Shown: positions 35,559 through 47,370 of the stretch, piece by piece
Layout: each line of letters opens with the position of its first letter
Numbering within the stretch: the first letter of the stretch is position 1
Source: Hyperoodon ampullatus
Taxonomy: Eukaryota > Chordata > Mammalia > Artiodactyla > Ziphiidae
Direction of reading: 5' to 3'
DNA length: 64,000 bases
Assembly: GCA_949752795.1 (NCBI GenBank)
Contig: OX457071.1
Span: 30,550,800 to 30,614,799 of the forward strand
Position numbers and translations under genes: made by a program
The notes under the pieces: model-generated
Databases searched by the model: none
Seen by the model: only the letters and a program-made list of their open reading frames with translations
What the model was told of the DNA's origin: nothing

Positions 35559-37200
35559 TTGGCTGTGAAGTGCATAGGTGTGTTAGCATTTATAATTGTC
35601 CTGCTTGGGGTTCTCTAAGCTTCTTTGATCTGTAGCTTATTGTCCTTCCTAACTTTTCATTCATTATCTTTTTGAATATTTCTTCTGACTCCTTTCTGCT
35701 GCTTCTTGTGGACTGTTTTGAAAAATACATTAGTCTAATTGATATTGCTTCATAGGTCTTGGATTCTCTGCACTCCCCCCTTCAGTTTTCAGTCAGAACA
35801 ATTTCTATTGATCTGTCCTCAAATTTACTAATTCTTCCTGCTGTGTCTAGTGTTTTATAAGCTCAGTGAAAGCATTCTTCATCTTTGAGAAAGTAATTTG
35901 TCTAGTATTTTCATAGAACTTAAAAAAATTTTCCACATCTTTGGTGAATTTTTGTTTATTCATGTTGTCTGTCTTTTTCTCTAGATTTTTAAACATCTTA
36001 ATTACAAAGTCTCTATTTGTTAGTTTCAACATCTCTGACATCTCAGGGTCTGATTATGTTGATAGCTTTATCCCTTGACATTGGGTGTCTATTCTTTGTT
36101 TTGGTGTCTTGTAATTTTTGATTGGCTGCATGACATTATGTAAAAGAATAGTACGCAGTGAGATAAAAAGTTATTATGCTAAGACATGGACGTGCCTCTT
36201 ATTCTGCAAGGTGTTAGTGTCTGTCAAGGGGGGTAAATGAATCAGTTTGTTCAGTATACGTGCTGAGTTACTGCTTTGTTGTTGCTAGTGAACTGTCATA
36301 TCACCAGAGACTTCAAGTTTCTCCAGGAATGCATTGCTTTACCTGGAGACTTCTGTGAGACCTGGAGTGCCACAGAATTTTTCTTCTCAGTGTTCCTGCT
36401 ATACCCTCAACTTTCTGCTAGTCCTGAACTCCAGTGACACAAGGGACCCCTTTCTGTGCTTTTTGCGTCTATCTTGGAAGTAGTCTGGGTGAAGTTGTGG
36501 ATGGATGAGTGTGCGGGGTCTCAGCTTCCCTACACCGGATGCAGTTTTAGGCTGGCCTGGATGACTAAGTCTGAGCTGGGACTTTGTCAGCATGTCTGTC
36601 CCTTTCTCTTGTGGTAGCCAAACTCTGCCTTGTGTCAATGGTAGGCTTTTGTGCCAGTGAGTTTTCTATTCTTACATCAGTATGGCTGATGTCTTATATG
36701 TATCACTGTAGAATTCTGGGCCTCAGTGAGTTTCTTGCCTTACCCCAGGAGCAGATACATTTTACCTAGTGTTCAGTGCAGGGCAGTTGTGTTCATGATT
36801 TCTGTTTCTCACCCAGTGGCTGCTATCCTTTGAACCTCGGAAGAGGGCTAGGCAGAGGGTCTCTCTCTCTTTCTCCCAGGGGCAGGTAACGTCTCCTCCT
36901 CCTCTAGCACAGCCCACCTTTGCCTGGAGGGAGCAGGAGTATTTACTGTTCCTTTCTCTGTGGCAGATGGCTTTTGCTCCATTTGATGTTAGAGTCTTGG
37001 GTGAAGCCAGTTTTTATGCTTCTCCCCCAGTGGTAGCTGATCCCTACCTGTATGCCAACACTTCCAAGAGTAGCTCTCTTAGGTGTCCTGTTCTTTTTCT
37101 AGTCTTTTGTCTTAGCACCTGGAGGAGGATTATGCAGAAGAGTAGGTGAGTGGCGGTGGAGTGTCCTTGCATCTGGGGCTTCCTGGGGTACTAAGTGACT
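32990..37200 (-). mobile_element. Old, decayed L1 sequence (L1M-like), antisense
   Basis: Many phrases are antisense L1 ORF2, such as 'agtttggctagaggtttatc' and 'aagaaccagtttttggtttc' near 33810-33870. Further right come phrases of an old L1 5' region, such as 'gagcaggtctgctggcaatg' near 35275. Frames are broken throughout. It probably comprises more than one fragment. A (TA)n-(TG)n microsatellite (35111-35167) and a long T-run (35528-35553) are embedded. Confidence 0.65.
35111..35167. repeat. (TA)n/(TG)n microsatellite
   Basis: Alternating TA with one interruption, followed by (TG)14 or so, inside decayed L1. Confidence 0.9.
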
Positions 37201-37279
37201 TTGCTAGCCCACATTCAGCTTTTACAAATTTATTACTATTTTAATGCTTTTATATTGCTTAAAAATTAAAAGAAAAATT

Positions 37280-37620
37280 TTAATTGTAGTAAAAAAAAAG
37301 CCTAACATAAAATTTACCATCTTAACTATTTTTAAATTCACAGTTCAGTCATGTCAACTGTATTCACATTGTTGTGCTTCACATCTCAAACTTTTTCATC
37401 TTGCACAGCTGAAACTCTGTACCCACTCAACAGCACCTCTCCATTACCCCCTCTCCTGGGACCCTGGCAACCACCCTTCTGTTTTGTGTTTCTTATCAGC
37501 TTTTATGACTGTTCACTCTTTTTCCATTATCATGGCCAAAGGCAATTCCTGTTTCTCTATGAAGGGTCAGTCCTATGAACTGGAACCTAGTTCACCTGGT
37601 TGCCTTGTGACTTAAACTTT
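37280..37620 (-). mobile_element. Old L1 3'-end fragment
   Basis: 'aaatttaccatcttaactatt', 'cacagttcagtcatgtcaac' and 'accctggcaaccaccctt' are antisense of an old L1ME-type 3' end. Confidence 0.6.
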
Positions 37621-37745
37621 TTGGTCTCAAAAACATTATGAATTTGTAGGGTGTTCATCTTACATAAGTATTTTCTTTCTATATCTGCTTAGCTTAAATG
37701 TGCTTAGATTTCATTCTTTTCTTTTCCTCTGGTAATACCTGTTGG

Positions 37746-37781
<36 letters not shown>

Positions 37782-38270
37782 ATCTACTGATGGAAAATTT
37801 TTTTTCTCCTTTAGTTAACTGTTATCAAGCATTGGAGTATTTGCTAGTATTGAACTATCCTTACATTAGGAGCAAACCCTTTTAAAAAATAATTTATTAC
37901 TTTTTATAACTTTGCTTGATTCTATTTGATAACTTGGAAAGATATTTAGAATATGTACATCTGTATTCACAAGTGAGATTGGTCTTTAATATTTTTCTTG
38001 GTGCTGAATCAGATTTTTGTATAATAATTTTGGTGGCTACATAAATTAACTTAGAAAGTATTCATGTCTTTCCTTGCACTGTAATTGGAACTGTCTCTTA
38101 AAGGCTAATACTCAGGTGTGAACCACTGGATCATAGTTTTTTTTGTGTGTGTGTGTTCCCCCAGTGGTACATATGTAATCTTTTTTCCAATTTCGTCTGT
38201 ATATCTGTCCATTAAAGTTTTCAGCTTCTTTTTGGATCAAGTTTTGGCTAGGAAATATTCCATTTGCTTT
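37621..38270 (-). mobile_element. Decayed L1 ORF2 fragment
   Basis: Antisense ORF2 phrases such as 'ggagtatttgctagtattg' and 'cacaagtgagattggtc' are interrupted by a (GT)15-16 microsatellite at 37748-37778. No frame is intact. Confidence 0.5.
37748..37778. repeat. (GT)n microsatellite
   Basis: About 15 uninterrupted GT units. Confidence 0.92.
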
Positions 38271-38650
38271 TTAAAATTATTTATTTTATATTGAAATATA
38301 ATTGACATGTATTACAGTGTATTAGTTTCAGGTGATTTCTGAATTGATTACCACAGTAAGCTTAGTTTACATCTGTCACCACACATAGTTACAATAGCTT
38401 TTTTCTTGTGAAGAGAACTTTTAAGATCTACTGTCTTAGCAACATTCAAATATCTGATACCTTACTGTTAACTGTAGTCACTACGCTTTACATTACATCC
38501 TCAGGACTTACTTATTCTATAACTGGAAGGCTGTACTTTCTGACCACTTTCACCCATTTTGCCCACCCCCATACTCAGCCTCTGGCAACCACCAGTCTCT
38601 TCTCTGTATCTGTGATCTCTGGATATCTGTATGTACCCATTTGCTTTATA
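38270..38650 (-). mobile_element. Old L1 3'-end fragment
   Basis: 'gaaatataattgacatgtatt', 'cagtgtattagtttcagg' and 'catctgtcaccacacatag' match the antisense L1M 3' UTR. Closely similar 3' ends recur at about 47040, 47370 and 61560. Confidence 0.7.
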
Positions 38651-39480
38651 GGCTTTTAAATTTGTTACCTTGGGATAACATGTATTATAGTATTCCCTAA
38701 TGCATACTTACATTTCTACTGTAACACACTTTTTTCTTATTCCCAATATTGTCTTTTTTTAAAACTGTTCTTTCCATAAATGGTCCATGTGTTGCTTTGC
38801 TGTTTTATTAATTTTCTTTTATAAAAATTCTTTTGGTTTTCAAAAATCATTTCTACTCTGTTTTTTCCTTGTTTTCTTTTTCATGACTTTTTGCTTATAT
38901 TTTTTCAATTTTCTATCATCTATTTCTTTTTGCTTTGTCTTTTCTTCAAAAAAAAAAAAAAGAAAAAAACCTTTAGCTATGAAGGCATTGACATTAGAAA
39001 TATTGTTCTGAATATATCCTTTGCTATATTCTATGTGTTTTTATTGAGGAATTGCTCCCCTTTTCATTGTTTTTAGATAGTTGGTAATTTTATTTCTTCT
39101 TTGAATCAAGAGTTTCTAGGAATGTGTTTTTAAATTTCTGATTATTATTTTTAGGTTTTGTATTTCCATCTGAATTTTGATTTACATTCAGAGATTGTAA
39201 TCTGTAAAACATTCTCATTTTTAAATCACTAAGTTTTTTTTAATGTCTAAGTATATGGTTTACTTTTATAAATATTCCCGAGAGATTTGAGTAGCGGTAC
39301 CTTCTCTATTGAGGAATGTGATTTTCTATTTTTCATCTGCTAAATTGTTTGTTGATTTATTTTAAATTATTTTATGTTCTAACTTATATCTGTTCTGTTA
39401 AATTTGATTAATTCAAAAAGTGTGGTGTATTGAGTTTTACATTCTAATCATATTTTTACATCTTCATTAAACTTAAAATT
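38651..39480 (-). mobile_element. Decayed L1-like AT-rich sequence
   Basis: T-rich plus strand with phrases like 'gatttgagtagcggtacc' and 'gaattgctccccttttc', consistent with an antisense old L1 interior. It is weakly supported. Confidence 0.4.
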
Positions 39481-39484
39481 TATT

Positions 39485-40735
39485 TTTTGTTATTTTAAAT
39501 TGTTGTGAAATATAAGTGATGTAAAACTTAACCATCCCCATCCCCACAGCGCTTGGCAATCACCATCCTACTTTCTGGTTTTTTGAGTTTGACTATTTTA
39601 TTTTATTTATTTATTTTTAAAATTTATTTATTTTTTTGGTACGCGGGCCTCTCACTGTTGTGGCCTCTCCCGTTGAGGAGCACAGGCTCCGGACGCGCAG
39701 GCTCAGTGGCCATGGCTCACGGGCCTAGCCGCTCCGCAGCATGTGGGATCTTCCCGGACCGGGGCATGAACGCGTGTCCCCTGCATCGGCAGGCGGACTC
39801 TCAACCACTGCGCCACCAGGGAAGCCCGAGTTTGACCATTTTAGACACCTCATATAACTAGCATCATATATTATTTGTCTTTTTGTGTCTGGCTTATTTC
39901 AGTTAGCATGATGTCCTCAAAGTTCCTCTATATTATAGTATGTGTCAAGATTTCTTTCTTTTTTTGAGATTGAATAATATTACATTGTATGTATGATACA
40001 TGAACATGGATGTTTGAATGTCTTTTGAGTCCCTGCTTTAAATTCTTTGGGGTATATAACTGGAAGTGGAATTGCTGTATATTGTTGTAATTCTTCATTT
40101 AATTTTTTGAGGACTTACTATACCATTTACCACAGGAGTTATACCACTTTGCGTTTTCATCAGCAGTGCACAAGGGGTCCAGTTTCTCTGCATCCTGGCT
40201 AATACTTGTTATTTTCTGGACTTTTAAAAAAAGCCATTCTGATGGGTTTGAAGTAACATCTCATTGTGGTTTTCATTTGCATTTCTGTAATAATTAGTGA
40301 TGTTGAGCATCTTTTCATGTGCTTACTGACCACTTGTGTATCTTCTTTGGAGGAATGTGTAAGTCCTTTGCCCATTTTTTAGTTGGATTTTTGTTGTTGT
40401 TGAATTGTAGGAGTTCTTTTTATATTCTGGATACAAACCTCTTATCAAATACATGATTTGCAAATATTTTTCTTCCATTCTGTGGGTTGCCTTTTCACTC
40501 TGTTGATAGTATCCTTTTGATACACAAAAGCTCTCAGTTTTGCTTTAGTGCAGTTTATCTGTTTTTTCTTTTGTCACCTGTGCTTTTGGTGTCATACCCA
40601 AGAAATCATTGGCAAATCCATTATCATGAAGCTCTTCTTCTGTGTTTTATTTTAAGTTTTATAATTTTATGTCTTCATTAAATTTTGGTAGATTTGCTTG
40701 TATATTTACCTGTGTATTGTTAGGGACATATAACT
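39485..40735 (-). mobile_element. Old L1 (3' UTR and ORF2 end), split by a SINE
   Basis: Left part: 'gtgatgtaaaacttaaccatcc'. Right part: 'ctggcttatttcagttagc', 'ggaagtggaattgctg' and 'cattctgtgggttgccttttc'. All are antisense L1 3' UTR and ORF2 C-terminus. The young CHR SINE at 39601-39827 interrupts it. Confidence 0.75.
39601..39827 (-). mobile_element. CHR-family SINE nested in old L1
   Basis: Full-length copy with 'ggtacgcgggcctctcac' start and 'gcgccaccagggaagccc' end. Target-site copies GAGTTTGACTATTTTA (39585-39600) and GAGTTTGACCATTTTA (39828-39843) differ at one base. The left tail is unusually long and mixed (TTTA-rich), suggesting tail expansion. Confidence 0.95.
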
Positions 40736-40749
40736 CCGCGACTCTTTTT

Positions 40750-40952
40750 TTTTTTTTTTTTTTGTTACGCGGGCCTCTCACTGTTGTGGCCTCTCCCCTT
40801 GCGGAGCACAGGCTTCGGACGCGCAGGCTCAGCGGCTATGGCTCACAGGCCCAGCCGCTCCGCCGCATGTGGGATCTTCCCGGACCGGGGCATGAACCCG
40901 TGTCCCCTGCATCGGCAGGCGGACTGTCAACCACTGTGCCACCAGGGAAGCC
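40750..40952 (-). mobile_element. CHR-family tRNA-derived SINE, full length
   Basis: T-run, then 'gttacgcgggcctctcac' to 'tgtgccaccagggaagcc'. Target-site copies CCGCGACTCTTTTT (40736-40749) and CCGTGACTCTTTTT (40953-40966) differ at one base, a C/T at a CpG. Confidence 0.95.
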
Positions 40953-41216
40953 CCGTGACTCTTTTTAAAATTATCCTTCTTTTTTGTACTGAATGCCTTT
41001 AAAATTAAATTCATCCTAGACTGATGTTAATACTGCCATTCCTGTTTTTCTTTTTGAGAGAGTCTTTCAATATATATGATTTTACTGGACTAAATGACTT
41101 ATTCTGTCATTAACTTTTCCTTTTTAATTTGTTTTAAGTTTGTTTTACAATATAAAGTAGTGTTTGTTTTCAGCATTTTGTTTTTTCTTTTACCCATTTT
41201 ATTATCTCAGCTTTTT

Positions 41217-41430
41217 TTTTTTTTTTTTTTTTTTTTTTGCGGTACGTGGGCCTCTCACTGTTGTGGCCTCTCCCGTTGCGGAGCACAGGCTCCGGACGCG
41301 CAGGCTCAGCGGCCATGGCTCATGGGCCCAGCCGCTCGGCAGCATGTGGGATCTTCCCGGACCGGGGCACGAACCCGTGTCCCCTGCATTGGCAGGCGGA
41401 CTCTCAACCACTGCGCCACCAGGGAAGCCC
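41217..41430 (-). mobile_element. CHR-family tRNA-derived SINE, full length
   Basis: Low-divergence copy with a T-run longer than 20. The duplication TATCTCAGCTTTTT lies at 41203-41216 and 41431-41444. It is only about 260 bases from the previous SINE and in the same orientation. Confidence 0.95.
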
Positions 41431-41445
41431 TATCTCAGCTTTTTA

Positions 41446-42309
41446 ATAGTCACATTAACATAATAACTGTCCCTGTGTTTTTCTTAATTATGATTTTTTA
41501 TTCACTTCTTCATACTTTTGTGAATTTAATCAAATTGATATTTATACTCTTTTATTTCCTACATGACCCCAATCAATTTGGAAGATAACGCTTCACTGTG
41601 CTGTTTGACTAATAGTATTCCAACCCCAACTTCATGTTTATAGCTCGTGTAGTGCTGATGTGTGAGAAAGAAAATGCACCGTTTCCTTAAGAAAACTCTG
41701 TTTGACAAAATTTTTTTTTTTTTTTGGTAATGTACTGCCATTGCCAGAACATTTTAGTAACCGACATACAAACCTCTGGTGTCTGCAGTGTGAAGGGCCC
41801 CCTTTTAGATGTGATGCCATTGGTTGCCTGTTGCTTGCTGTGATAAGAGTTAGGAAATAACTTTTCCACTACATCTTACTGCAAGGTGATTGCCATTTTT
41901 CTTAAATTCTCTCCTTTGTGAGTTTTCATTATATTGGCATCCTGATATCGTGGAGTACTAGGGATGTTTTATTCTAAGGTTAGGAGTCTACGGACACATT
42001 GTACTGCTAGCACTATTTTCATAATTTGCTAGAGGTTTTTATTTTAAGAATAGTTCCTTGATCTCTTCAAACCTTGGGCAGAAAAATTACTTTAGCCCTA
42101 ATTTAGTTTTAAAAACATTTGAGATTGTCATCCCAGTTTCTAACCTTAACTTGGAAATCATAACAATCTTTGATCCCCATATAGTTAAAATATTTTCTGA
42201 AAAGTCTTGTTGTGAAGTCATAAACTGTGTACTGGGAACAATCACAGTCATGAAAATCAACTAATTCTCACTGAGTATGTATAATGCACATGGGGTTGTG
42301 TTTAGATCT
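41446..42309. other. Unassigned sequence
   Basis: No supported gene. A T-run at 41709-41725 and a repeat-like texture near 41880-42050 do not match a family I can name. Confidence 0.35.
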
Positions 42310-42662
42310 TGCCTTAGTGTGGTTGGGCTGCCTTAACAAAATGCTGCAGACTCAGTAGCTTAAGCAACACAGATTCATCTCCTCACAGTTCTGGGTACTG
42401 ACAGTCCCAGACCAGGGTTGGTTTGTAGTGAGGACTTTCCTCCTGGCTTGCAGATGGCCATCTTCTCCCTGTGACCTCACATGACAGAGGCAGTGTGCAC
42501 TGGTGTCTCTTCGTATAAGGACACCAGCCCTATTGGATTAGAGCCCTACCTTATGTAACCTTATCACCTCCTCATAGGCCATATCTCCAAATACAGTCAC
42601 ATTGGGGGGTTAGGCTTCAACAAAAACATTTTGGGCAGACACACACATTCTGTCCATAACAG
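42310..42662 (-). mobile_element. MLT1-type LTR (ERVL-MaLR), solo
   Basis: Plus-strand order 'ggttgggctgccttaacaaa', 'cacagttctgggtactg', 'gatggccatcttctccctg', 'aaggacaccagccctattgg', 'tctccaaatacagtcacatt' and 'ctgtccataacag' is the reverse complement of an MLT1-type LTR. It is a non-coding remnant of an old non-autonomous LTR retrotransposon, with no internal coding region next to it. Confidence 0.8.
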
Positions 42663-43136
42663 ATCAAAAGCCTGAATTCTTGAAACATAAGGCTTTAACT
42701 CTTGGTTAAGTTTCCTATCAGAGTGAGTTGTTACTAGTTTGACTTTCAACCACTCAAGTAAAATTACACATTCACGTCCTTATATAAATAATTTGAAGAG
42801 ATCAAAACCTCACCCAGAGAAGGTCTTTGTAAAATTACCATGTGAACAAGTACGTTGGTTTGTGAGAAAGGATATATAACTGGGTTTTTTTCCTCAGAAC
42901 AAAGGAGGAAATCTCCAAAGATTTGTTGTTGGCACTATGTAGAGTAATTCTTAGGGATCAGCAAGAAAATGCTGCTTAGGCTTCTGGCTGTGCCTCGGTG
43001 GTTGCTTTTCAAGCAGGACATTAGCAAAGAAGGGAACAAAGTAGAGGCTATTCTTTATCCATTTTTCCTCTTTTTGGGAAGATATTTATTTCATTTGGAT
43101 CTAAGGCAAGAAAGCACGTATCTAGTGAGTGCCTAC

Positions 43137-43577
43137 TGCAGTGGGTTGAATGGTGGCTCTCAAAAAGATTTGTCCATTTCTGAATTTGTCGAACCTGTGA
43201 ATGTTACCTTATTTGGAACAAGAGTTTTTGCAGATGCACTCAAATTAAGGACCTTGAGATGAGGTCATTCGGGATTACCTGGGTGAGCCCTAAATCCCAT
43301 AAGTGTCCTTATAAGAGTCAGAAGAGAGGAAGGCAGTATAAAGATAGGGCCAGGTATTGGAGGGATGCTGCCACAAGCCAAGAAACACCGTATAATGCCA
43401 GCAGCCACCAGAAGCTTGAAGAGGCAAGGAATAGATTCTCTTCTAGAGCCTTCTGAGTGGTGTGTCCCCGTCACCACCTTAACTTTGGACTTCTGGCCTC
43501 CAGAAGTGTGAGAGCGGAACTTCGGTGTTAGCCACCAAGTTTGTGGTAATTTGTTAGGGCAGCTTCAGGAAACTAAT
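43137..43577 (+). mobile_element. MLT1-type LTR (ERVL-MaLR), solo
   Basis: Forward order 'gggttgaatggtggctctc', 'aatgttaccttatttgg', 'ttgcagatgcactcaaatt', 'gtgtccttataagagtcag', 'tggacttctggcctccag' and 'gtttgtggtaatttgttagg' is the plus-strand counterpart of the LTR at 42310. It is about 440 bp and diverged. Open frames inside it are fortuitous. Confidence 0.85.
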
Positions 43578-43800
43578 CCCCGCCCCGCCCCCCTGCCATG
43601 GGGAAGGCATTCTGCTAAATGCTAGGGGTGCAGAATTGAGCAAGACAAGGCCCTTATCACCAAGAAGTCAACGTTTTTTGAAATGTAAACAAAAACCTAG
43701 TAAAACATTACAATAAATTGTGTAGTAGAAGTTTGTACAGAGTGTACCGAGAGCATTGAAGGGTACAGCTAACTTTGCTCATCTGGAGAGTTTGGAGATT
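43578..43800 (+). repeat. L2-like remnant after a GC-rich junction
   Basis: 'ggcattctgctaaatgctagg' and 'gagcaagacaaggcccttatc' recall the L2-like repeat at 3790. It starts directly after a C-rich stretch (43577-43592) at the LTR end. Confidence 0.4.
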
Positions 43801-44257
43801 CATTGAGGATGAAACTTTCCGTCTGGGTTTGAATGAGGAGTAAGAGTGTGCCTGGCAGAAAGGGGATGAGGGAGAAACGTGGGGGAAATATCATGTCCTG
43901 CGCCTTTAACCTCCATCTGGGAGACAAGCAGCCCGTCTGAAAGCTCAGTAGTTTCAAGTATTGAGAGGAGAGCCGTTTCTTGAAGTGACATTGTCAACTT
44001 GAAGCCGCCGGGCTCGAGTAGTTTGTCTCTGTGATAAATGTAAAAGATATTTAAAAAATCAGTCCCTTTGGCAGCTCAGAGAGTAGTATGAAGTCAGTGC
44101 CCTACGTGTCCTGAGGCCACAGCTATAAAGACTCTCTGTGCTCTGTGATCGGGGGTCTGCAGACTTTTGCATCAAGAGCTAGAAAGTAAATATTCTAGAC
44201 TTTGTTGGCCATGTAAGGTGTCTGGGGGTGTGTGCGTATATATATTTATTTTTCCAA

Positions 44258-44295
44258 ACACACACACACACACACACACATGTTTACAGCCATTT

Positions 44296-44320
<25 letters not shown>
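44258..44320. repeat. Facing (AC)n and (TG)n tracts, an inverted repeat
   Basis: (AC)11-12 at 44258-44280, a 15-base spacer, then (TG)12 at 44296-44320. The two arms are complementary, so a single strand could fold into a hairpin with a stem of about 23 bp. Confidence 0.88.
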
Positions 44321-44327
<7 letters not shown>

Positions 44328-46099
44328 AAATAACCCCTTAAACATGTAAAAATTATTTTTGGGGAGCAGACCTTACAAAAACAGGTCATGGGTTCTGTTT
44401 GGTCTGCTGACTCTTGTTCTATGATATAATAATATCTTAAATGAGGGGTCTTTTTTTCTTTCAAAAGCAGAGTCAAGTATTTCTGCTATAAAGAACAGAT
44501 ATTAAATATGAACAGCTTAAAATCTGAGCCAAGGTATGACTGATTGAACTTTATAGCTTTCTAACGTCAAACAAAGATTGAACGAGTGTAGAAACGGCCA
44601 GATAAATGCTTAAATTTTATTTAATATCTTTGCTTTTTTTTTTATAAATGGAACTTAAAAAGTATATATTTCGAAGATCCGAAAAGAAGAGGAAGCGTGC
44701 CATCTTGATGATTTCTTTAATAACACCACTTTAAAAGACTACATTTCTGTTTAGTAACTGAGAGCACTTTTAAAAGACCATTTCTTTTTCGTCGGCACAG
44801 ATGTTTCTCTATGTGAGATGTACTGTACTTTTCAAGATGCTTCAACAAGGTTGTGTTCTTTAGGATGAATGATTCAATGGACATTTCAGATCATCTTGTG
44901 AAAGGACTTTATTATTAGATTGTCTTCTCTTTTTTCACTCACAGCTCCTGAAACATCCCAAATGAAGTGCTTTTATCTTTAGAAGCTATCAACAAATTAT
45001 TGTTTTGAATTCTTTCAAGGTAAACTTGTATAGCTACCTCAGAGATGACTTATTTTTAGTTCCAACAGAACTGTTGCAAATTAGGTGTTATAAAAACATT
45101 ATACTGAGCTTAAAATGGAAAGAATATTAAGGATATTTCAAAAGCTGTCTTACGGCTCAGGCTTTTGTTCAGACCATAGGACACTTCCCATTTGTTCTTC
45201 TTTCCCCCACTGAGTACCTAGAGTTCAATGGAATCAATAAAAATTTCTAAAGCCAAAGGTGATTTTGGATACAAATTATATAAATCAATTTCAAATACCG
45301 AATTAGAATACTTAGTAGTCAGTCTTGTGCTTCATGTGGTACCCATATCCTGTTTCTAGGGTACAAACCCCTCCCCTACCAACACCACCAAGTCCTAACC
45401 TCAGTCTCCTTTTTCTTTTAGCCATTATCTCTCAGCCTTTCCTTCTTTCAGAGGAGAATACCAAGTCAGTTAAATTCAGACCAACTGTGATGCAGTTGGT
45501 GAAATCTGGCAAAAAGAATTAGCATCCTATTTCTTCCAGGGCCTCTTTAGTTATTTACACCCACTCATCTGTAAAACGGGGACAGCGTTTATTCTGCATT
45601 TGTTGAGAAGATTATAGAAGTTGTGTGCAAAGTTTCCTCACAACGCTTGGCACAGATATGGCCAATAGATAGTAGTACATATTATTCTTAGACAATGTTC
45701 TACTCTCCAATCTAGAGGAAGAGAGAGAGATCCCATTGAATAACTTGTAATGTTAAAGCTGTGATAAGAACTGTAGTAGAGGGAAGTAATGGTAATTCCT
45801 TCTAGAGATTCTAAGAAGCTCTGTAGAGCGATGGCCTGTGAGCCACACCTTGTTGGGTGGGTTGCTTTGAATGGGTGGAGGGAGAGGAAAGGGTTGTCTA
45901 GACACAGGAAGCAGCTTGAGCTCAGGGTGAGGCAGGAAGTGCTGGGTGTGTATAGGGCTGAGGTCCACTGTGGCTCATTTAGCCCACAGCAGTGCTTTCT
46001 TTGGAAATATACAATGCTTTCAAAAATTTAAGGCAACAGAGTAACCTGAGAGATTTCACTTAAATCTGCATTTCCAATTTTTCTTGAAAAATTTGTTTA
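44321..46099. other. Unassigned, with a MIR trace
   Basis: 45530-45690 resembles minus-strand MIR ('ctcatctgtaaaacggggac', 'cacaacgcttggcacag'). The rest is unassigned, with no credible gene. Confidence 0.35.
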
Positions 46100-46637
46100 C
46101 AACTGTTGGTTGAAGCTTATCACCATTTCTTAGCCTCACATTGTTTTAATTAATATATTTTAGCATTTTAATATAGCTCAAATCTTCTTCCATTATTTTC
46201 AAAAATGTCTTGGTTATTATTGCTGCTTTATTCAGTGTGTTCTGGTAGGCAATCTCTGTTGGCTTGGATTGATATTTTTATCATGTTAAGGAAGCATTCT
46301 TTTCTTTCTTCACTAAGAATTATCATTAAGAATAGACTTTGAATGTTATCAAGTATTTTGGGGCATGTTATATTATGATTTTTCTTTTTGACATGTTGAT
46401 GCTTTGCATTATAGTATGTTTCTTTTCTATAGTAAATTAGTAAGTGTCCCATGTTTTTCTGTACTCTAGAGCATCAGAATGATCTTTTCTTTTAAAAGTT
46501 ACTGTAAAATATATTACCTGTTCTTTAAATGTTGAGAAACTTCATGTTTGTGTATATCTTTTTAAAATAATATTTTGTTTTTTTTCCCCCTGCAACCCCA
46601 CTGAATAGGATCTGTAGTTATTGATTCAGTCAGATTT
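46100..46637 (-). mobile_element. Decayed L1 ORF2 fragment
   Basis: T-rich plus strand with antisense L1 ORF2-like phrases such as 'gactttgaatgttatcaag' and 'tttgacatgttgatgc'. It is weakly supported. Confidence 0.4.
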
Positions 46638-46650
46638 CCTACTTCTTTTT

Positions 46651-46849
46651 TTTTTTTTTTTTTTTTTTTAGTATTTATTTACTTATTTGGCTGCTCTGGG
46701 TCTTAGTTGTGGCACGTGGGATCTTTTAGTTGCAGCATTCAGGCTCTTAGTTGTGGCATGTGGGATCTAGTTCCCTGACCAGGGATCGAACCTGGGCCCC
46801 CTACGTTGGGAGCTCGGAGTCTTAACTACTGGACCGCCAGGGAAGTCCC
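46651..46849 (-). mobile_element. Old tRNA-derived SINE (CHR-1/Bov-t-like)
   Basis: 'gtatttatttacttatttggc', GACCAGGGATCGAACCTGGG and 'ctggaccgccagggaagtccc'. Flanked by CCTACTTCTTTT (46638-46649 and 46850-46861), a perfect duplication. Same subfamily as the element at 27110. Confidence 0.88.
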
Positions 46850-46861
46850 CCTACTTCTTTT

Positions 46862-47029
46862 AGATCAATGTTGATTAATAGCCTTGGTTACCTCCAAAAT
46901 TTAGTAGCATAAATTTAAACATAATATATTAAAAAAGTGTTTACTTGGTAGTTAAAAAAGCAATTCTTAATTTCATGATTTTTATATCTTATATCTTTGA
47001 AATAAACTAGTTTATGATTTATTCTTTTT
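46862..47029. other. AT-rich remnant
   Basis: Probably the continuation of the L1 fragment left of the SINE, but too decayed to assign. Confidence 0.3.
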
Positions 47030-47370
47030 AAATTTTTTCTTCATGTTTTATTGAGGTGTAACTGGCATACAGCACTGTATAAGTTTAAGGTGTACAGCAT
47101 AATGATTTGACTTACATATATTATCATGTGATCACTACAAGTTTAGTGAACATCGTTTCATGTAGATACAAATATTTCCTTGTAATGAGAACTCTCAGGA
47201 TTTATTCTCTTAACTTTCATATATAACATACAGCAGTGTTAATTAATCATGTTGTACATTGCATACCTAATACATATTTATCCTATAAATGGAAGTTTGT
47301 ACCCTTTGATCACCTTCATCCAAATCCCCCTCTCTTCTCTTATCTCTTTTTCCATGAATTTGTTAGTTTG
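47030..47370 (-). mobile_element. Old L1 3'-end fragment
   Basis: 'tttattgaggtgtaactggc', 'aaggtgtacagcataatg', 'atcatgtgatcactac' and 'caaatccccctctcttc' match the antisense L1M 3' UTR. Confidence 0.7.

Noticed and set aside
41094..41588. 164-codon plus-strand open frame
   Set aside because: It runs through a T-run (poly-Phe) and a CHR SINE, so it is repeat-derived.
42969..43456. Two open frames of 97 and 65 codons
   Set aside because: They mostly lie in an MLT1-type LTR, which is non-coding.
31238..46849. Regularly recurring similar sequences that might suggest an array such as CRISPR
   Set aside because: The units are dispersed CHR SINEs of about 200-300 bp, each with its own target-site duplication and irregular spacing, in a mammalian genome.
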